This document shows positions 14,222-23,299 of a stretch of 23,707 nt of DNA, piece after piece. The stretch lies in the NCBI GenBank assembly GCA_964344215.1, contig CAYFMP010000061.1:1-23707 (forward strand), given 5' to 3'. The notes beneath the pieces were generated by a model. It was not told the DNA's origin and ran no database searches. It saw only the letters and a program-made list of their open reading frames with translations. This DNA is from CAYFMP01 sp964344215. GTDB lineage: Bacteria; Pseudomonadota; Alphaproteobacteria; Rhodospirillales; Casp-alpha2. Each line of letters starts with the position of its first letter. The first letter of the stretch is position 1. A program made the position numbers and the translations under genes.

Positions 14222-14661
14222 CGGACGATCGTCACCGTGCACGGCGCCAGGGTGCTGACCTTGTGCGAAACGCTGCCCAACAGCGTCGCCTCGACGTCGC
14301 CGACCCCGCGGCTGCCCATGACGATCAGGTCGAAATCGCGGTCGCGGGCGAAATCGACGATGGAACGGGCCGGCTTGCCCTCGACGACGTGGGTCTTGAT
14401 TTCGCCGACACCGACTTCCTCGGCCTGCTTGTTGGCTTCGCCGAGAATGTCCTTGGTCATCTCGTCAAGCACGTATTTGGGCTCGCCCATCAGGTTCTCG
14501 GCCTGCAGGAACTGCTCCAGCTTCGGCGTCACCTTGTAGGGCCTGACCACGGTCAACAGATGCAACTCGGCGTCGAACCTGGCGGCGATCTCGGCGCCGG
14601 CAACGGCGGCCCGGCGGGCGTTCTCGGAACCATCGACGCATACCAGGACCTTGCTGTACAT
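14218..14661 (-). CDS. universal stress protein (UspA family)
   Basis: This 147-aa single-domain UspA protein starts with the usual VLVCVDGSENARRA. The ATP-binding motif G-x2-G-x9-G-S (Gly116, Gly119, Gly129, Ser130) and the C-terminal CTVTIVR strand are intact, so it is predicted to bind ATP. The insertion between strands 2 and 3 (about residues 41-75) is typical. SD GGAAGGA lies about 7 nt before the ATG. It begins 47 nt after the stop of the fused transporter ATPase on the same strand and may be the last gene of the transporter operon. Its stop overlaps that of the convergent PhnD-like gene. Confidence 0.92.
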   Translation of the reverse strand: MYSKVLVCVDGSENARRAAVAGAEIAARFDAELHLLTVVRPYKVTPKLEQFLQAENLMGEPKYVLDEMTKDILGEANKQAEEVGVGEIKTHVVEGKPARSIVDFARDRDFDLIVMGSRGVGDVEATLLGSVSHKVSTLAPCTVTIVR

Positions 14662-14684
14662 GGGCGTCCTTCCCTACCGAATGC

Positions 14685-14703
14685 GGCGGCCGGCCGGCCC
14701 GCC
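14685..14703 (-). other. GC-rich hairpin between transporter ATPase and stress-protein gene
   Basis: GGCGG and CCGCC arms enclose a self-complementary CCGGCC core in the 47-nt gap. There is no T-run, so it is not a standard terminator. It could dampen read-through from the transporter genes or protect the upstream mRNA end. Confidence 0.25.
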
Positions 14704-14708
14704 GGGGA

Positions 14709-16967
14709 TCATTCCGATTTCAGTTCTTCGGTCGCCGCATCGACGCGGGCCTCGGCGGCGGCGGCCTCGGCGGCGGCGGCGGCGGCCTTGGCTTCGGCGG
14801 CGGCGGCCTCGGCGGCCAGTGCTTCGGCGGCCATCGCCTTGGCCCGGGATTCCTTGGCCAGCAGCGAGCGCTTCTTCTCCAACTCGGTCGGCACCTTGAC
14901 CACCGGTTCGGCCTTGCGCAACTCGTCCAAGGGGATGTGGCACATAATGGCGTGCCGGTCGGTGTCGATCTGCACCGGCGGCGTTTCCTTGTCGCAGATC
15001 TCGCCGATACGATGCGGGCAGCGTGTACAGAACGGACAGCCCTTCGGCGGGTCGAGCACGCTCGGCAGATTGCCTTCGAGAACGATATGTCGTTTCTCGA
15101 TCTCGGGATCGGCGATCGGGACGGCCGACAGCAAGGCTTCCGTATAGGGGTGATAGGGCGGGCTGAAGACCTCGTCGGTGGTGCCGCGCTCCATGATTTG
15201 GCCGAGGTACATGACGACCACGCGGTCGGCCAGATAGCGCACCGCGCTCAGGTCATGGGAGATGAACAACAGCGTCGTCTTGTGTTCGCGTTGAATGTCC
15301 ATCAGCAACTCGGTGACGGCGGCCGCCACCGAAACGTCGAGCGCCGAAATCGGCTCGTCGGCGATCACCATCGCCGGGTTGCCGGCGAACGCCCGGGCGA
15401 TGCCGACCCGCTGTTTCTGGCCGCCCGACAGCTGGCGCGGCCGACGGTAGTAGAAATCGCGCGGCAGCTTGACGATATCGAGCAGCTCGAGAACCCGTTC
15501 GCGGACCTGGTCCGGTTTTGTCGCCACCCCGAATTTCTTGATCACCCGGCCGATCGCGGCGCCGATGGTGATCGACGGGTTGAGGGTGTCGTTGGGGTTC
15601 TGGAAAACCATCTGCAACGAACTCATCTGCTTCGCCGAGCGCGTCTTCACCGGCATACAGCCGATATCGGTGCCGGCCATGCGAACCTCGCCGCCGGTCG
15701 CCGTCTCCAATCCCATCAACACCTTGGCGAAGGTCGACTTGCCGCACCCCGATTCGCCGACGATACCGACCGTCTGGCTGCGCTTGGCGGTGAAGCTGAT
15801 GGCCTCGTTGGCCTTCACGTACTTGGTGGCGGCGCCGGAAAGGACGGCGCCGATCGAGGTGTCCTGGACCTCGTAGTACTTCTGCATGTTGTCGACTTCG
15901 AGCACGGTTTCGCCGATCTCGGCCGGCTCGGAACCGACCCCGGCGGCCATTAGCTGCGAGGTATCGACCTCGCCCCAGCGAAGGCACCTGACTCTGTGGG
16001 CCGGGTCGTTGTCGGTGGTGACGTCGGTCATCAACGGATCTTCGCCGTTGCAAAGGCCGTCCTGGAAGAACTCGCAGCGCGGGCCGAAATTGCAGCCGGG
16101 CGGGCGCTCGTGCGGCAGCGGCAACTGGCCCCTGATGGCGCTCAGCGGCCGCGCGTTCTTGTCGGCGTGCGGCAACGGGATGCAGCCGAACAGGCCGTGC
16201 GTATAGGGGTGCTTGGGCCACGAGAAGATCGAATCGATATGGCCTTCCTCGACGACCTCGCCGGAATACATGACGCAGATGCGGTCGCACACCTCGAGCA
16301 TCAGACCCAGATTGTGCGAGATGTAGAGCAGCGCAGTGCCGTACTTGCGGCTAAGCTCGGCGATCAGTTCGACGATGCCGGCCTCGACCGTGACGTCGAG
16401 CGCCGTCGTCGGCTCGTCCAGCAGCAACAGCGCCGGGCTGGACAGCAGCGCCATGGCGATGACGACGCGTTGCTGTTGACCGCCGGAAATCTGGTGCGGG
16501 TAAGCGTCCATGACGCGTTCGGCGTCGGGCAGCTTGACGTCTTCCAGCATCCGAATGGAACGCTTGCGGGCCTCTTCCTTCGACACGTCCTCGTGGGTGA
16601 TGAGGACTTCCATCAACTGCGAGCCCAGGGTCAGCGAGGGGTTGAGGGCGACCATCGGCTCCTGGTAGATCATCGAGATCTCGGAACCACGGATACCGCG
16701 TAGCTCTTCGTCGCTCAACGTCACCATATCGCGGCCCTTGAACTTGATGGAGCCGCCGACGATGCCGCCGTTGTGGCCCATGTAGTTCATGATGGCCATC
16801 GCCACGGTCGACTTGCCGCACCCGGATTCGCCGACCAGGCCGATGCTCTCGCCGGCTTTCAGCGTACACGAGAAATCGACCACCGCCGGTATCTCGCCGG
16901 CGCGGACGAAATAGGAGATGCACAGGTTCTCGATCTCGAGGACGTATTCTTCTTTGCTGTCCGTCAT
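14709..16967 (-). CDS. peptide-type ABC transporter, fused double ATP-binding protein
   Basis: Two complete ATPase domains lie in one 752-aa chain, equivalent to DppD and DppF joined, as in GsiA and YejF. Domain 1 has Walker A GESGCGKST (46-54), signature SGGQQQRV (161-168) and Walker B LLLLDEP (180-186). Domain 2 has Walker A (404-412), signature SGGQKQR (514-520) and Walker B VIADEP (534-539). Each is followed by the oligopeptide-transporter C-terminal segment with paired cysteines (GCNFGPRCEF at 291-300 and GCPFCTRCPH at 643-652). This places it in the peptide/nickel/opine importer class. An unusual Ala/Glu-rich tail fills about residues 695-752. The ATG at 16967 has SD GAGGAG 7 nt upstream and begins 11 nt after the permease stop. 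It powers import through the two permeases upstream. Confidence 0.93.
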   Translation of the reverse strand: MTDSKEEYVLEIENLCISYFVRAGEIPAVVDFSCTLKAGESIGLVGESGCGKSTVAMAIMNYMGHNGGIVGGSIKFKGRDMVTLSDEELRGIRGSEISMIYQEPMVALNPSLTLGSQLMEVLITHEDVSKEEARKRSIRMLEDVKLPDAERVMDAYPHQISGGQQQRVVIAMALLSSPALLLLDEPTTALDVTVEAGIVELIAELSRKYGTALLYISHNLGLMLEVCDRICVMYSGEVVEEGHIDSIFSWPKHPYTHGLFGCIPLPHADKNARPLSAIRGQLPLPHERPPGCNFGPRCEFFQDGLCNGEDPLMTDVTTDNDPAHRVRCLRWGEVDTSQLMAAGVGSEPAEIGETVLEVDNMQKYYEVQDTSIGAVLSGAATKYVKANEAISFTAKRSQTVGIVGESGCGKSTFAKVLMGLETATGGEVRMAGTDIGCMPVKTRSAKQMSSLQMVFQNPNDTLNPSITIGAAIGRVIKKFGVATKPDQVRERVLELLDIVKLPRDFYYRRPRQLSGGQKQRVGIARAFAGNPAMVIADEPISALDVSVAAAVTELLMDIQREHKTTLLFISHDLSAVRYLADRVVVMYLGQIMERGTTDEVFSPPYHPYTEALLSAVPIADPEIEKRHIVLEGNLPSVLDPPKGCPFCTRCPHRIGEICDKETPPVQIDTDRHAIMCHIPLDELRKAEPVVKVPTELEKKRSLLAKESRAKAMAAEALAAEAAAAEAKAAAAAAEAAAAEARVDAATEELKSE

Positions 16968-16978
16968 GGTCCGGCTCC

Positions 16979-17872
16979 TCAATCGCGCAGCGACACTTCG
17001 CGCAGTCCGTCGGCCAGCAGGTTGAAGCCGAGGACCAGCGACGAGATGGCGATGCACGGGAAGATCGTCATGTGCGGGAACACCATCGCCATTTTACGGG
17101 TTTCGTTGACCATGCCGCCCCAATCGGGATCGGGTGGCGGCAGCCCGAGGCCGAGGAAGCCCAACACGCCGATGGTGATGATGACGTAGCCGAGCCGCAC
17201 GCAGGCGTCGACGATCAGCGGCCCGCGGGCGTTCGGCAGGATCTCGACCAGCATGACGTAAAGCGACGGCTCGCCCCGGGTCTGGGCGGCGGCCACGTAT
17301 TCGCGGTTGCGCAGGTCGAGAACCAGGCCGCGGACGATGCGCATGATGCCCGGCGCGCTGGCGAAGGTAATGGCGATGATGATGTTGATGCCCGATGCGC
17401 CGCTGGTCGGGATGATGATGATGTAGAGGACCAGGACCGGGAACGACAGGATGATGTCGCTGATGCGCGAAAGCACGATGTCCCACCAACCTCGATGATA
17501 GCCGGCCGCCAGCCCCATCATGATGCCGACGATATAGGCGCTCAAGGTCGCCAGCGGCGCGTAGATCAGCACCGTCTGGGTGCCCCAGATGATGCGCGAT
17601 AGGATATCGCGGCCCAACTGGTCGGTGCCGAGCCAGAAGGTTCCGAACTTGGCGTTATCGACGCCCGGCTTGGCCATGGGCTGCATGGTGGCCAGCGGAT
17701 CGAACGGCGCCAGCAGCGGCGCTAGCAGCGCCACCAGGATCCAGAACGCGATGATTCCGGCGCCGACCACGCCGACCGGGCTTTCCCTCAAGAGCCCGAA
17801 CGATTTGATTGCGCGCAGCAGGGCGGACGGGGCCGACGGCGCCGGATCGATTGCTTTCGCGAGTTCCGCCAT
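16979..17872 (-). CDS. peptide-type ABC transporter permease (DppC/OppC-like)
   Basis: This 297-aa inner-membrane permease has the OppC_N helix (about residues 35-56), then LGTDQLGRDILSRIIWG (81-97), the DppC/OppC hallmark. About five further membrane helices follow. The EAA loop that docks on the ATPase is EYVAAAQTRG (191-200) followed by EILPN (210-214), a good match to the family. It starts 12 nt after the DppB-like stop, with SD GGGGAGGG 4 nt before the ATG, and ends 11 nt before the fused ATPase gene. Confidence 0.94.
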   Translation of the reverse strand: MAELAKAIDPAPSAPSALLRAIKSFGLLRESPVGVVGAGIIAFWILVALLAPLLAPFDPLATMQPMAKPGVDNAKFGTFWLGTDQLGRDILSRIIWGTQTVLIYAPLATLSAYIVGIMMGLAAGYHRGWWDIVLSRISDIILSFPVLVLYIIIIPTSGASGINIIIAITFASAPGIMRIVRGLVLDLRNREYVAAAQTRGEPSLYVMLVEILPNARGPLIVDACVRLGYVIITIGVLGFLGLGLPPPDPDWGGMVNETRKMAMVFPHMTIFPCIAISSLVLGFNLLADGLREVSLRD

Positions 17873-17884
17873 GACGCCCTCCCC

Positions 17885-18817
17885 TTAACTGAACCGAATT
17901 CGCGGGTTGAGGTAGGTGTAGCCGATATCGGCCAAAGTCTGGGTGCCGACGGCGACGAACACGGCGAGCATGGTGCAGGCCTCGATCACGTAGAGGTCCT
18001 GGTTGAACGAGGCTTCCAGCAGCAGGGCGCCGAAGCCCTTATAGGAGAAGAAGAACTCGACGACGATGACGCCCGAGAGCAGCCAGTTGATCTGCAACAT
18101 GATGACCGTGAACGGCGCGATCAGGGCGTTGCGGAGCGCGTGTTTCAAGATGACCTGGCGGTACGGCAGTCCCTTGAGGACCGCCGTTCGGATGTAATGC
18201 GTGGTCATCACTTCGGCCATCGACGCCCGCGTCATGCGTGCCACGTAGCCGAAGTCGTAAATGAACAGCACCAAGACCGGCAGCACCAGTTGCTTGAATT
18301 CGAAGCCGCCCGCCATCCCCGACGTGCCGGGCAGCAGTTTCAGGCCGAACACGAAGACCGCCGACAGCAACACGGCCGACGCGAACTCGGGAACCGAGGT
18401 GGTGAGGATGCTGGTGACGGAAATGGTGCGATCCAGCTTCGAGCCCTCGCGCATGCCGGCCAGAATGCCTAAGACCAGCGACACCGGGATCATGAAGGCG
18501 AAAGTCCAGAACCCGAGGATCAGGGTGTTCCAGGCCCTCGGCCACAGGATTTCGGCGACCGGCACCTTGAAGCGCACGGAATCGCCGAGGTCGCCGGTCA
18601 CGAAATTGCCCAGCCAGATCCCATAGCGCCACCACAGCGGCTCGAAATAGCCGTTCTGCTCGAGCCACAACTGGCGCTGCTCTTCCGAGGAATACGGGCC
18701 CAGCACCTTGGTGGCGACGCTGCCGGGCTGGGCTTCCATGATCACGAACAAAAGGATGGAGACGACGAGCATGGTCAGGGCCATGACGCCCAAGCGTTTG
18801 CCGATCAAAACCAGCAT
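17885..18817 (-). CDS. peptide-type ABC transporter permease (DppB/OppB-like)
   Basis: This 310-aa inner-membrane permease shows the DppB plan: TM1 (about residues 9-28), a periplasmic region with LGNFVTGDLGDSV (69-81), and five more helices. The EAA-type loop is at about 202-235 (AEVMTTHYIRTAVLKGLP, then KHALRNALIAP), and the C-terminus is the usual NPRIR. SD GGGGAGGA sits 4 nt upstream of the ATG. It follows the binding-protein gene after a 119-nt gap that holds a strong stem-loop, and it pairs with the DppC-like permease downstream. Confidence 0.94.
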   Translation of the reverse strand: MLVLIGKRLGVMALTMLVVSILLFVIMEAQPGSVATKVLGPYSSEEQRQLWLEQNGYFEPLWWRYGIWLGNFVTGDLGDSVRFKVPVAEILWPRAWNTLILGFWTFAFMIPVSLVLGILAGMREGSKLDRTISVTSILTTSVPEFASAVLLSAVFVFGLKLLPGTSGMAGGFEFKQLVLPVLVLFIYDFGYVARMTRASMAEVMTTHYIRTAVLKGLPYRQVILKHALRNALIAPFTVIMLQINWLLSGVIVVEFFFSYKGFGALLLEASFNQDLYVIEACTMLAVFVAVGTQTLADIGYTYLNPRIRFS

Positions 18818-18890
18818 TCGATCCTCCCCGGAACCGATCGGGGGCCTTCTTCAAGGGCCCTTTGACATCGTTCTTTTTCGTCAGCGGATC

Positions 18891-18918
18891 CGCGGAGGCC
18901 CCGATCGGGACCTCCGCG
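18891..18918 (-). other. strong intercistronic stem-loop after the binding-protein gene
   Basis: Arms of 12 nt enclose the tetraloop GATC. Eight outer pairs (CGCGGAGG / CCTCCGCG) and three inner G-C pairs are perfect. The remaining position is a G-U wobble in minus-strand RNA but an A-C mismatch in plus-strand RNA, so the structure fits the transporter mRNA. It lies 18 nt after the binding-protein stop. No T-run follows on the minus strand. Such hairpins often stabilise the binding-protein part of an importer mRNA so that it is made in excess over the permeases. Confidence 0.5.
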
Positions 18919-18936
18919 CCCTCAATCCGCTTGTCG

Positions 18937-20646
18937 TCAGGAGTCGATCCAGACCTTCGACCACTGATGGTAGTTGGTCGGATGCACGTTGACGTTCTTG
19001 ACCTTGTCGCTGGCCGCCAACATCACCGCCCGGAAGAACGGCTGGATCATGATGGCGTCGTCCTGCAGGCGTTTTTCGACCTTGGCCATTACCTTGTGAC
19101 GCTCGCTCATCTCGACCGTCGATTCTGCCTGCGTCAACAGGTCGTCGAACTCCTTCGACGCATACTTGGCCTCGTTCCAGGGAACCCCGGTCCGATAGGC
19201 GAGGCCGAGCAGCATGGTGGCGAGCGGACGGTGCGTCCACACGGTCAGGCTGAACGGCGCCTTGTCCCAGTGATCCCAGTACTGGGCAGTCGGCATCACG
19301 TTGACCTTCAGGTTGATGCCGGCCTCGGCCAGGTTCTGCTTCAGAACGATCACCGAATCCTGCTCCCAGGTGCCGTTGGTGTTGCCGACGTTGCAGGCGA
19401 TGTCGAGGCCGCCGCCGTGTCCGGCTTCGGCCAACAGCGCCTTGGCCTTGGCGACGTCGCGCTTGACGATCGGCAACGGCGCGTAGTCGGGTTGACACGA
19501 ACACACGTGGTGGTTCTCGGCCACCGTGCCGCGGCCCTGGTGGGCGGTCTTCAGCATCTGCTCGTTGTCGGCCGCCAGTTGCATGGCCCTGCGGACCCGA
19601 ATGTCGTCGAACGGCGGCTTGACGCCCTGGATGCGCATGACGCCGGTCTGCGCCGTGTTGACCTCGTGGATCTTGATGCCCGGCAGCGACTGGGCGGCAC
19701 CCAACGTCGTCAGGTCGAGGGTGTAAATGGCGTCGACCTGGCCCGAAGCGAGAGCCGCCAGCATGGCGGATGCGTCGCCGCCGGTGTCGATGTAGTGGAT
19801 CTCGTCGAGCAGCGGGTCCTCACCCCAGTACTTGAAGCCGCCGCCACGGCGCTTGAGAACGGCCTTCTCGCCGACCTTGTATTCGGCCAACGTGTAGGGG
19901 CCGGTGCCGAGGTCGGGGTTCTTGGCGATGTTCTTGCCTTTTTCCTCGAAGCTGCGGTGCATGATGGCGGCCGGATTGTGGTACATCTTCTCCGGAATGG
20001 AGAGTTCCGGCGAATTGAGGCGGAAGCGGACCGTGTACTTGTCGACCTTCTCGACGGCGCCCGGCGTCATCTTCTTGATCTTGATCGGCTTGCCTTCCTT
20101 GTCCTTGCCGTCGGAGATGTCGAGCATCGAGTTCAAGAGGCCGAGGATCGACGATCCGGTGGCCGGATCGAGCCAGCGCTTGACGTTGAAGACGACGTCG
20201 TCGGCGGTCAACTCGTCGCCGTTGCCGAACTTGACGCCCTTGCGGAGATGGAAGGTCCAGGTCTTGAGGTCGTCCGACGGCACCCATTTTTCGGCCAGTA
20301 GCGGCCTGGTCACGTTGTCGGGGCCGGTGATGGTGAGATATTCGGCGATTTGCCGCGAGACGTTGGATTTCTCGACCCAGTCGTAGATTGCCGGATCGGA
20401 CATGTCCTGCACCTGCATGGCCATGCGGATCTTGCCGCCTTTCTTCGGTGTCGCCGCCTTGGCGCCCGAAATCAACTTGGGGTTTTCCGGTGAAAAGGCG
20501 TTGACGAAGGCATAGGCCGCGCCGGCGGTCATGCCGAGCAGAGTCGCCGTCCGCAGGAATTCGCGGCGGTCGACTTCGCCCTTCAGGAACAGGTTTTTCA
20601 GTTCCGGAATGTAGACGTGTTCTCTCGGGGTTTCTTCGCGTGACAT
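18937..20646 (-). CDS. ABC transporter substrate-binding protein, family 5, Tat-exported
   Basis: This 569-aa solute-binding protein of the DppA/OppA family is predicted to capture the substrate for the adjacent importer. An unusually long charged N-region precedes the twin-arginine motif DRREFLR (Arg27-Arg28) and a hydrophobic stretch (33-52). AKA near residues 62-64 is a plausible cleavage site, so folded export by Tat is likely. The mature part shows family landmarks: LLAEKWVPSDDLKTWTFHLR, GVKFGNGDELTADDVVFNVKR and NPDLGTGPYTL. No lipobox Cys is seen. The ATG at 20646 was chosen because GGGGAG lies 7 nt upstream. Peptides are the default ligand, but this family also takes opines, nickel, glutathione and betaines. 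The flavoprotein gene next door points to a methylated amine. Confidence 0.93.
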   Translation of the reverse strand: MSREETPREHVYIPELKNLFLKGEVDRREFLRTATLLGMTAGAAYAFVNAFSPENPKLISGAKAATPKKGGKIRMAMQVQDMSDPAIYDWVEKSNVSRQIAEYLTITGPDNVTRPLLAEKWVPSDDLKTWTFHLRKGVKFGNGDELTADDVVFNVKRWLDPATGSSILGLLNSMLDISDGKDKEGKPIKIKKMTPGAVEKVDKYTVRFRLNSPELSIPEKMYHNPAAIMHRSFEEKGKNIAKNPDLGTGPYTLAEYKVGEKAVLKRRGGGFKYWGEDPLLDEIHYIDTGGDASAMLAALASGQVDAIYTLDLTTLGAAQSLPGIKIHEVNTAQTGVMRIQGVKPPFDDIRVRRAMQLAADNEQMLKTAHQGRGTVAENHHVCSCQPDYAPLPIVKRDVAKAKALLAEAGHGGGLDIACNVGNTNGTWEQDSVIVLKQNLAEAGINLKVNVMPTAQYWDHWDKAPFSLTVWTHRPLATMLLGLAYRTGVPWNEAKYASKEFDDLLTQAESTVEMSERHKVMAKVEKRLQDDAIMIQPFFRAVMLAASDKVKNVNVHPTNYHQWSKVWIDS

Positions 20647-20822
20647 GATTGATCTCCCCTGTACGTATAGCCTTGTTATTCTGGCGGTTATTGTTCCGCA
20701 CCGGCCCATCGCATCGGTGTGCCGGTGCCGCCCGATTCTTTCCCATGCGCGACATATTCCCCACAGAACCCGCGCCGCGCAAAGCTTAGTCGAACATGTT
20801 GATCCGATTGGATGAATAAATC

Positions 20823-20848
20823 AACCGGCACCATGGTCCGGGCCGGTT
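20823..20848 (-). terminator. weak candidate terminator after the flavoprotein gene
   Basis: A perfect 7-bp stem (AACCGGC / GCCGGTT) with a 12-nt loop lies 37 nt after the stop codon of the flavoprotein gene. It is followed on the minus strand by GATTTATTCATC, a poor T-tract. If it works, the binding-protein gene has its own promoter in 20647-20822, where I found no clear -35/-10 pair. Confidence 0.35.
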
Positions 20849-20884
20849 CGGAAAACCTTTTCGGGCTCGGCCAGAGCCGGCCGC

Positions 20885-23299
20885 TCAGCCCCGCAGCCGC
20901 TCGCCCTTGGGATCGAACAGCGGCCGGCGGATCAACCGGGCCGGGCGCTTTTCGCCGAGGATTTCGATGTCGAAACGAACGCCTTCGTCGATCAGGTCGA
21001 CCGGCACGAAACCCAGGGCAACGCTGGCATCGGCGAAATGAGCGTAACCGCCGGAGGTGACGAAGCCGACCACCTCGCCGTCGTGCTCGATCGGCTCGTC
21101 GCCCCAGACGTCGGCGTCTTCCGCCTCGACCAGCAGGGTGACGAGACGGCGCTCGGGCGGCTTGTCGCGATCACGCAAGGCAGCCTCGCGGCCGATGAAG
21201 TCGTTCTTGCCGAAATCGACGAAACGGGCCAGTCCGGTCTCGGCCGGGGTGTAGTCGGGGCGGTATTCGCGCAGCCACGAACCGAAGCTCTTTTCGAGCC
21301 TCAGCGACATCATCGCCCGCATGCCGAAGGGCTTGAGTCCGTGCGCTTCGCCGGCGCCAGCCAGCGCCTCGTAGAGGGCCGGCTGATCGGCCGCATCGAC
21401 GTAAATCTCGTAGCCCAGATCGCCGGTGTAACTGAGCCGGCAAACGGTGGCCGCAACGCCGCCGACTTCGATCTCGCGCACCTGCAGGAACGGCAGCGCC
21501 GCGTTCGAGACGTCGGCCTCGGCAACCTCGGCCAGCAGGTCGCGGGCGTTGGGGCCGGCGATCTGGAAACCGACGCGTTCCAGCGACGCGTTGGTGAGCT
21601 CGACGCCGTCGTCCGGCAGGTGCGATTGGAACCAGCGCATGTGGTAGGCCTGCGACAGGTAGGAGCCGGTCACCTGGAAGCGCTCGTCGCCGAGCCTGGC
21701 CACCGTCAGATCGCCGATCAGCCGTCCCTTCGGGCTCAACAGCGGGCTGAGGACGATCCTGCCCGGCTCCGGCATGCTGTTGGCGAGGATGCGGTTGAGC
21801 CAGGCTTCCGCCTTCGGACCCGTAACCGCGTACTTGCCGAAGTTGTGGATTTCGTTGATGCCGACCGCCGTGCGCACCGCCCGGCACTCCTCGGCCACCG
21901 GCTCGAACGCGTTGGAACGCCTGAACGACGGGGTCTCGTAGGCATCGGCGCCTTCGGGCGCGAAGTAGTTGACGTGCTCGAGGCCGTAGGCCGAGCCGAA
22001 CACGGCGCCTTGCTTGGCCCAGATGTCGTAGGCCGGCGTCGTCACCCAGGGCCGGGCCGCCGGTAGCTCCTCGTTGGGGAAAGAGATGGCGAAGCGGCGT
22101 TGGTAGTTCTCGCGGCTTTTGGCGGCGGTGAATTCGGGCGTGCAGTAGTCGCCGAAGCGGGCCACATCCATGGCGAAGATATCCGACGACGGCTCGCCCT
22201 CGATCATCCATTCGGCGACCGTCAGGCCGACCCCGCCGCCCTGGCTGAAACCGGCCATGACCGCGCACGCGCACCAGAAATTGCTCAAGCCCGGCACCGG
22301 CCCGACCAACGGATTGCCGTCCGGCGCGAACACCATGGCGCCGTTGATGACCCGCTTGACGCCGGCCTCCTGCAGGCACGGGTAACGGCCGTAGGCGACT
22401 TCGAGCTTGTCCATCATGCGATCGAGGTCGGACGGCAGCAATTCGTGGCCGAAGTCCATCGGCGTGCCGTCCTCGGCCCACGCCCTGCAGCCCTGCTCGT
22501 AGACGCCGAGCACCATGCCGCGTCCCTCCTGGCGCATGTAGCTCTCGCCGTCGGTATCGACGACGTGCGGCAACTCCTCGTCGCGCTCGTAGATTTCGGC
22601 GATGTCGTCGGTCACCAGATACTGGTGCTCCCACGGCAGGCACGGCAGGTAGACGCCGGCCATGGCGCCGACTTCGCGGGCCCACAGGCCACCGGCGTTG
22701 ACCACGTATTCGGCGCTCATCGTGCCCTGTTCGGTGACCACGTCCCAGCCGCCGTCGCTGCGCGCGTTGAGTTCGACGACCGGGTTGCGGAGCACGATGT
22801 CGGCGCCCAGTTTGCGGGCCGACTTGGCGTAGGCGTGGGTGGTGCCCGATGGATCCAGGTGGCCGTCCAGCGGATCGTAGAGCGCCCCGAGGACGCCGTC
22901 GGTGTCGATGATCGGTACCCGTTTCTTGATCTCGTCGGGGCCGATGATTTCGGTGTCCATGCCCATGTAGCGGTGCATGGCGACCTGGGCGCGCAGGTAG
23001 TCCATGCGCTCCGGCGTCGACGCGATGGCGAGGCCGCCGACATGATGCAGGCCGCAGGCCTGGCCGCTGATTTCCTCCAGTTCCTCGTAAAGCCGGATGG
23101 TGTATCCCTGCAGCTTGGCGACGTTGGGATCCGAGTTCAGGGTGTGGAAGCCGCCGGCCGCATGCCAGGTCGACCCCGACGTCAACTCGTCGCGTTCGAT
23201 CAGAACAACGTCGGTCCAGCCGGGTCTGGCCAGATGGTACAAGACGCTGCAACCGACGACGCCGCCGCCGATCACCGCGACCCGGGCATGTTCCTTCAT
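20885..23299 (-). CDS. dimethylglycine/sarcosine dehydrogenase-like flavoprotein with GcvT domains
   Basis: The 804-aa chain has the domain order of mitochondrial dimethylglycine and sarcosine dehydrogenases. A DAO-type FAD domain (about 5-370, dinucleotide motif GGGVVG at 11-16) carries STWHAAGG, whose His46 matches the residue covalently bound to FAD in that family. A middle linker domain follows, then a GcvT aminomethyltransferase domain (about 430-700, with YTGDLGYEIYV at 624-634) and GcvT_C (about 715-800). The family oxidises N-methyl groups and passes the carbon to tetrahydrofolate. The usual folate-site D-x-S before FGK is replaced by Glu483-Ile-His485. The ATG at 23299 has SD GGGGAGG 7 nt upstream. 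It lies upstream of the importer genes on the same strand and diverges from soxB. The exact substrate is unknown. Confidence 0.9.
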   Translation of the reverse strand: MKEHARVAVIGGGVVGCSVLYHLARPGWTDVVLIERDELTSGSTWHAAGGFHTLNSDPNVAKLQGYTIRLYEELEEISGQACGLHHVGGLAIASTPERMDYLRAQVAMHRYMGMDTEIIGPDEIKKRVPIIDTDGVLGALYDPLDGHLDPSGTTHAYAKSARKLGADIVLRNPVVELNARSDGGWDVVTEQGTMSAEYVVNAGGLWAREVGAMAGVYLPCLPWEHQYLVTDDIAEIYERDEELPHVVDTDGESYMRQEGRGMVLGVYEQGCRAWAEDGTPMDFGHELLPSDLDRMMDKLEVAYGRYPCLQEAGVKRVINGAMVFAPDGNPLVGPVPGLSNFWCACAVMAGFSQGGGVGLTVAEWMIEGEPSSDIFAMDVARFGDYCTPEFTAAKSRENYQRRFAISFPNEELPAARPWVTTPAYDIWAKQGAVFGSAYGLEHVNYFAPEGADAYETPSFRRSNAFEPVAEECRAVRTAVGINEIHNFGKYAVTGPKAEAWLNRILANSMPEPGRIVLSPLLSPKGRLIGDLTVARLGDERFQVTGSYLSQAYHMRWFQSHLPDDGVELTNASLERVGFQIAGPNARDLLAEVAEADVSNAALPFLQVREIEVGGVAATVCRLSYTGDLGYEIYVDAADQPALYEALAGAGEAHGLKPFGMRAMMSLRLEKSFGSWLREYRPDYTPAETGLARFVDFGKNDFIGREAALRDRDKPPERRLVTLLVEAEDADVWGDEPIEHDGEVVGFVTSGGYAHFADASVALGFVPVDLIDEGVRFDIEILGEKRPARLIRRPLFDPKGERLRG

